Origin: Fimenecus sp045532175
GTDB lineage: Bacteria > Bacillota > Clostridia > Oscillospirales > Acutalibacteraceae
Reading direction: 5' to 3'
Assembly (NCBI GenBank): GCA_045532175.1
Contig: JAZSFK010000003.1
Coordinates: 3,746 to 67,745, forward strand
Length of the DNA: 64,000 bases
Shown in pieces: positions 59,520 through 64,000 of this stretch. The translations under genes and the position numbers were made by a program. How positions within the stretch are numbered: the stretch's first letter is position 1; each line of letters opens with the position of its first letter. Under the pieces are notes generated by a model. It did not search any database, was not told where the DNA came from, and was given only the letters and a program-made list of their open reading frames with translations.

Positions 59520-60665
59520 ATGGAAGACCTTTCAGTAATCCGAGAAAGAATTAACGAAATTGACAATAAAATAATTGAACTCTGGAAAGAGAGAATGGAA
59601 AACTGTCTTTCAGTTGCACGGTACAAGAAGGAAAATAACCTTCCTGTTCTTGACTCTAAAAGAGAGGCGGAACTTCTTAATCGTATCAGTGGTATGGCCG
59701 GGGAGGAGCTGGATGTCTATTCCCGTGTGCTTTATGATACTATTATGACTATTTCCAAGTCGTATCAGCACAAGTACCTTTACAGTGAAAATGCCTTGAT
59801 TGAAAAAATAAAATATGCAGTTGAAAATACGGAAAAACTTTTCCCGCAAAAAGCAATGGTTGCTTGCCAGGGCGTTGAAGGTGCATATTCGGGAATTGCT
59901 TGTGAGAAGCTTTTCAAGTATCCCACTATTTCATATTTCAAAACCTGGTATGATGTTGTCAATGCGGTTGAAAAGGGACTTTGTAAATATGGCGTCCTTC
60001 CTATTGAAAACAGTACCGCAGGAAGTGTAAACAATGTTTACGATTTAATGGCAGAGCATAATTTCTATATTGTAAAAAGCTTCCGTCTTAAAATAAATCA
60101 TTGTCTTTTGGGAAATAAAGGTGCAACTCTTGATTCAATCAAGGAGATTTATTCCCACGAACAGGCGATAAACCAATGTAGTGAATTTCTACGTCAGCAC
60201 AGTGACATAAAGGTAAATATCTGCGAAAATACTGCCGTTGCAGCAAAGTTGGTTATGGAAAGCGGTCGTACAGACGTTGCCGCTATCTCGTCTGAAAACT
60301 GTCGTGATTTATATGGTATGACAGTGATTTCCGACGATGTGCAGAATAAGGATAATAACTACACAAGATTCATTTGCATTTCAAAGGATTTGGAAATTTA
60401 TCCCGGAGCGGACAAAACAAGCTTCGTGCTGACACTTCCCCATAGACCCGGTTCGCTTTACCATATACTTGCTCAATTCTATGCATTGGGCATAAATGTG
60501 ATTAAACTTGAAAGCAGACCGATTCAGAATAAGGATTTCGAATTTATGTTTTATTTTGATATGTCTGTATCGGTTTATGATAATGCCTTTTATGAAATTC
60601 TTGGACAGTTAAGAGACGAGTGTGAATACTTTAATTATTTAGGTAGCTATTCGGAGGTAATGTAA
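59520..60665 (+). CDS. pheA: Bifunctional chorismate mutase / prephenate dehydratase
   Basis: About 381 residues from the ATG at 59520 (AAGGTGAT upstream). Chorismate mutase AroQ domain (1-90: IRERINEIDNKIIELWKERM), prephenate dehydratase domain (about 105-285: GVEGAYSGIA, LPIENSTAGSVNNVYDL, NYTRFICIS with the catalytic Thr-Arg-Phe) and a C-terminal ACT domain (about 295-375: PHRPGSLYHILAQF, LESRP) that senses Phe. Makes phenylpyruvate for Phe. Overlaps aroEK by one base. Confidence 0.96.
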   Translation: MEDLSVIRERINEIDNKIIELWKERMENCLSVARYKKENNLPVLDSKREAELLNRISGMAGEELDVYSRVLYDTIMTISKSYQHKYLYSENALIEKIKYAVENTEKLFPQKAMVACQGVEGAYSGIACEKLFKYPTISYFKTWYDVVNAVEKGLCKYGVLPIENSTAGSVNNVYDLMAEHNFYIVKSFRLKINHCLLGNKGATLDSIKEIYSHEQAINQCSEFLRQHSDIKVNICENTAVAAKLVMESGRTDVAAISSENCRDLYGMTVISDDVQNKDNNYTRFICISKDLEIYPGADKTSFVLTLPHRPGSLYHILAQFYALGINVIKLESRPIQNKDFEFMFYFDMSVSVYDNAFYEILGQLRDECEYFNYLGSYSEVM

Positions 60666-61900
60666 TGTACGGACTTTTAGGTGAACATTTACCTCATAGT
60701 TTCTCGCCACAAATCCATAAAGCATTGGGTAATGATAATTATACCCTTTTTGAGGTTGCTCCTGAAAATCTCGAAAAATTCCTGACGGATAAAAACTTCA
60801 AGGGGATTAACGTAACTATTCCTTATAAAAAAGCGGTAATACCGTATCTTGATTACATTTCACCTGAAGCAGAAAAAATCGGTGCAGTCAATACTGTTGT
60901 TGTTCGTGACGGTAAGCTTTACGGATATAATACCGATTATTTCGGATTTAAATATATTATTGAAAAATCAGGGATTACTGTTCAGGGTAAAAAGGCACTT
61001 GTTTTAGGTAGTGGCGGTGCATCTGCAACGGTACAGGTGGTCCTACGTGATTTAGGTGCCGGTGAAGTTTTTGTAGTTTCACGAAACGGTGATGTGAACT
61101 ATACCAATATATATGAGCATACAGATACAGAGATAATCGTCAATACGACTCCTGTCGGAATGTATCCGGACAATATGAATACACCGGTTGATATTTCAAG
61201 CTTCCCAAAGCTGTGCGGTGTTCTTGATGTGGTGTATAATCCATTGAAAACCAGAATTGTTATGGAAGCGGAGAAAACAGGTGTTCCTGCGTTGGCAGGA
61301 CTTTCAATGCTTGTTGCCCAGGCAAAAAAAGCACATGAGATTTTCTTTGATACAGTCGTTGAAACCGGTATTTGTGATAAAATTGAAAAATCAATAAGAT
61401 TACAAATGTGCAATATCGTTTTAATTGGTATGGCAGGTTGCGGTAAATCAACAGTTGGCAAAAAACTTTCGGAATTGCTAAAAAAAGATTTTATCGATAC
61501 AGATGAAATGATTGTCAATGCAGAAAACAAGTCCATTCCACAGATTTTTGAAGAAAGCGGAGAACGTTTTTTCCGTACCTGTGAAAATGCGGCAGTTAAC
61601 CTTGCGGGACGAGAAAAAAATTGCGTAATTGCAACAGGCGGCGGTGTGGTTACAAGAATCGAAAACTATATGCCGCTAAATCAGAACGGAATTATTGTTT
61701 TTATTAACCGAGATGCTGAAAAATTGCCTACAAACGGCAGACCATTGTCGCAAATGCACGGCGTAAGGGAGTTGTATGGAAAAAGAATGCCACTTTACCG
61801 ACAGTTTGCTCATATAGAGGTTGACGGAAACGGCACAGTTGACGAAACAGCAAAAAATATTGTAAAGGAGATTTTAAATTATGAAAATTCTTGTAATTAA
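60665..61900 (+). CDS. Shikimate dehydrogenase - shikimate kinase fusion
   Basis: 411 residues, AroE fused to AroK. AroE half (1-246): LGEHLPHSFSPQIH, GINVTIPYKK (Lys55/56 catalytic region), GYNTDYFGF, LVLGSGGASATV (NADP site) and AGLSMLVAQA. AroK half (247-411): P-loop GMAGCGKST (255-263), DTDEMI (278-283), ATGGGVV and RPLSQMHG. It reduces dehydroshikimate and phosphorylates shikimate in one polypeptide. Seen in some Clostridia; frame is continuous with no internal stop. TAATG overlap with pheA. Confidence 0.94.
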   Translation: MYGLLGEHLPHSFSPQIHKALGNDNYTLFEVAPENLEKFLTDKNFKGINVTIPYKKAVIPYLDYISPEAEKIGAVNTVVVRDGKLYGYNTDYFGFKYIIEKSGITVQGKKALVLGSGGASATVQVVLRDLGAGEVFVVSRNGDVNYTNIYEHTDTEIIVNTTPVGMYPDNMNTPVDISSFPKLCGVLDVVYNPLKTRIVMEAEKTGVPALAGLSMLVAQAKKAHEIFFDTVVETGICDKIEKSIRLQMCNIVLIGMAGCGKSTVGKKLSELLKKDFIDTDEMIVNAENKSIPQIFEESGERFFRTCENAAVNLAGREKNCVIATGGGVVTRIENYMPLNQNGIIVFINRDAEKLPTNGRPLSQMHGVRELYGKRMPLYRQFAHIEVDGNGTVDETAKNIVKEILNYENSCN

Positions 61901-62324
61901 CGGACCGAATATCAATATGCTTGGCATTCGTGAGCCTGAAATATACGGAAACCAGAATTATAATACACTCCTTGCTGATATTGAGAACTGGGCAAAAGAA
62001 CTGGGCTGTGAGACTGAATGCTTTCAATCTAACCACGAAGGTGCAATCGTTGATAAAATTCAACAGGCTTATGGCATTTTTGATGGGATTGTAATCAATC
62101 CTGCAGCATATACTCATACAAGCATTGCAATTCTAGATGCACTTAAATCCGTCGGTATTCCTACCGTGGAGGTCCATATTTCTGATGTGACAAAACGTGA
62201 GGACTTTCGTCAGGTTTCCTATGCAGGTATGGCGTGTGAGGAACATGTCATAGGCAAGGGTTTGGATGGATATTATCTTGCTATGAAATATCTTGTTGCA
62301 AAAAGGAATAATTCAAAAAAATAG
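61881..62324 (+). CDS. aroQ: Type II 3-dehydroquinate dehydratase
   Basis: 147 residues, dodecameric type II enzyme. ILVINGPNINMLGIREPEIYG holds the catalytic Tyr, plus FQSNHEGAIVD, NPAAYTHTS and VEVHISD. Dehydrates 3-dehydroquinate to dehydroshikimate. AAAGGAG precedes the ATG, which lies 20 bases inside aroEK. Last gene of the operon; no clear terminator follows. Confidence 0.96.
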   Translation: MKILVINGPNINMLGIREPEIYGNQNYNTLLADIENWAKELGCETECFQSNHEGAIVDKIQQAYGIFDGIVINPAAYTHTSIAILDALKSVGIPTVEVHISDVTKREDFRQVSYAGMACEEHVIGKGLDGYYLAMKYLVAKRNNSKK

Positions 62325-62351
62325 ACACATTGTATATAATTGTTTATTATA

Positions 62352-62380
62352 TTGACTAATTGATTTCAGTATGATAAAAT
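62352..62380 (+). promoter_or_regulatory. Promoter of the secreted repeat protein
   Basis: TTGACT, 17-base spacer, TAAAAT. Confidence 0.7.
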
Positions 62381-62426
62381 GTACTTGGTAAAATTGCCCT
62401 AAAAAAATAAAAGTGAGGTAAGGGAA

Positions 62427-63608
62427 ATGAAAAAATTAAGCAAAATTTTATCAGTGCTTCTCGCTGTATTGATGACATTTTCAATGTTTTCAATCGTAGG
62501 CGCAGCAGCAGGCGACACTTATACCGTTGCATATAAATCAAACGGTGGTAGTGGCACAATGTCAAACACAACATTTACTGTTGATGAGGCAAAAACTCTT
62601 AGAGCAAATTCATTTACTAAAAGAGGTCACACTTTCTTAGGCTGGTCTGAAGACAAAACAGCAACAACTCCAACTTATTGGGATGGCCAGTCTGTAACAA
62701 ATCTTGCAGCAGCAGGCGAAACAGTAACTCTTTACGCAATTTGGAGAGTAAATACTTATGTAGTTGAATTCAGAGCAAATAACGGCGAAGGTTCAATGGA
62801 AAATCAGACATTTGCATACGGCGAAGAAAAAGCTTTGTCAGCAAATACTTTCACAAGAGAAGATTACACATTCCTTGGCTGGTCAAAATCAAAGACAGCT
62901 TCTTCTGCTACATACGATGACCAGGAAGTAGTAGAGAATCTTACAACTTATGATGGTCAGACAATCGTATTGTATGCTGTATGGAAGAGAAATCCGGTAA
63001 CAGTTACAGGTGTGGAAATTTCTTCAGAACCTACAAAGACAGAATACTTTGTTGGTGATACATTTGATGCAACAGGACTTGCTTTATTAGTTTCAAAGAG
63101 CAACCATACTGTTCAAACTGTTACAACAGGATTCACAGTTTCAGCTCCTGATATGACAACAGCAGGTGAAAAGGAAGTTACAGTAACTTACGAAGGATTT
63201 ACAGCAACATTTACAATTAATGTTGTTGAGAAACCTGTATATAACTATACATTCTCTATCAATGCTCCTGAAGTTACAGAAGTTGAACATGGTGCAAGTG
63301 TAGTTCTTTCAACAAAGGTTGAAGGCACATACCCAGATGGACTTTATGTTATTTGGAAATTAAGCAACGGCAACTTTACATCAACATTGAATGCAGATGA
63401 CTCAATTACAGTTGTTGCAGAAGGCGTTGGTGCTACAACATTCACAGCAGAGCTTTATGATGCAGATGGCAATAAAGTTGATGAAGCTACTGTTGAATTA
63501 ACAGCATTGGAAGAAGTTGAAGAACCAGAAGAACCTGGATTCTTCGCAAAGATTATCGCTTTCTTCAAGAACATCATCAATGCAATTCTTGGTATCTTCA
63601 AGAAATAA
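62427..63608 (+). CDS. Secreted InlB_B/Flg_new-repeat protein with Ig-like domains
   Basis: 393 residues. Signal peptide ending near VGAAAGD; two Listeria-Bacteroides (InlB_B/Flg_new) repeats (residues about 32-110 and 111-190, each with the TFLGWS and LYAxW motifs); a Big_3-like domain (about 195-270, EYFVGDTFDATGL...VTYEGFTATFTI); another Ig-like beta domain; then an acidic linker (EEVEEPEEP) and an amphipathic, hydrophobic/basic tail (GFFAKIIAFFKNIIN...IFKK). Likely a surface adhesin or cell-wall protein. The tail may insert in the membrane. Confidence 0.85.
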   Translation: MKKLSKILSVLLAVLMTFSMFSIVGAAAGDTYTVAYKSNGGSGTMSNTTFTVDEAKTLRANSFTKRGHTFLGWSEDKTATTPTYWDGQSVTNLAAAGETVTLYAIWRVNTYVVEFRANNGEGSMENQTFAYGEEKALSANTFTREDYTFLGWSKSKTASSATYDDQEVVENLTTYDGQTIVLYAVWKRNPVTVTGVEISSEPTKTEYFVGDTFDATGLALLVSKSNHTVQTVTTGFTVSAPDMTTAGEKEVTVTYEGFTATFTINVVEKPVYNYTFSINAPEVTEVEHGASVVLSTKVEGTYPDGLYVIWKLSNGNFTSTLNADDSITVVAEGVGATTFTAELYDADGNKVDEATVELTALEEVEEPEEPGFFAKIIAFFKNIINAILGIFKK

Positions 63609-63627
63609 TTCACTAATTTAACAAATA

Positions 63628-63657
63628 AAATGGCGGGGTTTATCCCCGCCATTTTTT
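63628..63657. terminator. Bidirectional terminator
   Basis: 11-bp stem AAATGGCGGGG / CCCCGCCATTT between the repeat protein and the converging hydrolase gene. Confidence 0.9.
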
Positions 63658-64000
63658 ACTTGCAAAACACGTGTCTGCCAATTGTTGTAATTACAGGCCT
63701 TGTCCTAATCCATTGGTTATTTGTTTTTGCAGGATTATAATAGTATATAGCTCCGCCTGTCGGGTCCCAACCGTTAATAGCATCTCTTGCAGCCTTTTTT
63801 GCAGTATCGTTGGGAGCAACATTCCAGTTGCTGTCTCGTACAGCTGAGAATGCTCCAGGCTGATAAACAACTCCTGCAATAGAATCAGGGAATGAGGAGT
63901 GTTGAACTCGGTTTAACACAACGGCACCAACGGCAACTTGTCCAGTATAACTTTCACCACGTGCTTCTGCACCAATAATTCTCGCTAATAAATAAACATC
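63656..64000 (-). CDS. SleB/CwlJ-type cell-wall hydrolase, N-terminus missing
   Basis: The frame is open to the right edge, so 114 C-terminal codons are seen. The product begins DVYLLARIIGAEARGESYTG, the SleB/CwlJ (Hydrolase_2) core with the catalytic Glu in EARGE, followed by AVGAVVLNRVQHSSFP, a YQPGAFSAVRD segment and YYYNPAKT. SleB/CwlJ lyse spore cortex during germination; related enzymes also act on vegetative walls. A signal peptide, if any, lies outside the window. Confidence 0.92.
   Translation of the reverse strand, partial: DVYLLARIIGAEARGESYTGQVAVGAVVLNRVQHSSFPDSIAGVVYQPGAFSAVRDSNWNVAPNDTAKKAARDAINGWDPTGGAIYYYNPAKTNNQWIRTRPVITTIGRHVFCK

Overview
The window is low-GC chromosomal DNA from a Gram-positive anaerobe, most likely a gut or rumen Clostridia member near Ruminococcaceae/Oscillospiraceae. 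This is inferred from several things seen together: the rimP-nusA-ylxR-ylxQ-infB-rbfA-nrnA-truB-ribF order, a SpoIIQ-like and a SleB/CwlJ-like sporulation or germination protein, HrcA/CIRCE control of groESL, a LexA box of the GAAC-N4-GTTY type, a complete [FeFe]-hydrogenase maturation set, a dockerin-bearing leucine-rich-repeat protein and several secreted glycanases. No tRNA, rRNA, CRISPR array, prophage or insertion sequence was recognised. Both ends cut through genes.

Layout. 1-9.8 kb: the end of an unknown gene, an iron-containing alcohol dehydrogenase and the nine-gene translation/ribosome-maturation operon on the minus strand, headed by a structured leader. 9.8-14.3 kb: a small conserved-looking ORF, two secreted proteins (one a PHP phosphoesterase) and an EF-G paralogue with altered G-motifs. 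14.5-19 kb: murD-nudix-maf, then two tandem paralogous membrane-anchored proteins of unknown function. 19.1-22.3 kb: a redox-sensing cassette (DRTGG protein, RsbW-like ATPase, sensory [FeFe]-hydrogenase-like protein, second DRTGG protein, PHP phosphoesterase). 22.5-28.2 kb: BspA-like LRR protein with dockerin, SpoIIQ-like peptidase, lexA with its own operator, YitT protein, azlCD. 28.5-37.6 kb: a G5/3D cell-wall protein, a membrane metalloprotease, NAD(P)HX repair enzyme, lipoprotein, MazF, groESL, NifX-like protein, secreted phosphatase. 37.7-45.9 kb: GH31 and DUF4434 cytoplasmic glycosidase pair, comF, ferritin-like protein, tspO, and a GH16 plus clan GH-A secreted glycanase pair. 46-50 kb: TM1266-hydE-hydG-hydF. 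50-54 kb: trpS, RING-like membrane protein, murT-gatD. 54-62.3 kb: a single operon for the whole shikimate pathway plus phenylalanine and prephenate branches (aroF-tyrA-aroB-aroA-aroC-pheA-aroEK-aroQ). 62.4-64 kb: a secreted repeat protein and a partial cell-wall hydrolase.

Two regulatory regions stand out. The aro operon begins with a 28-codon leader peptide carrying seven Phe and two Tyr codons, followed by an 11-bp antiterminator and a mutually exclusive intrinsic terminator: a textbook ribosome-mediated attenuator, which is unusual in Firmicutes where T-boxes usually do this job. The hydrogenase-maturation operon has a promoter, a compact 5' hairpin and an intrinsic terminator in front of its first gene, and the terminator loop is complementary to the 5' hairpin, so it looks like an undescribed attenuator or riboswitch. 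Other points of interest are a GatD-like glutaminase that lacks its nucleophilic cysteine, the sensory hydrogenase cassette encoded in the same window as its maturases, and an AroE-AroK fusion.

All calls come from reading the sequence and from recognised motifs; no database search was run. Many starts were moved downstream of the longest open frame on the basis of Shine-Dalgarno spacing, and this is stated in each entry.
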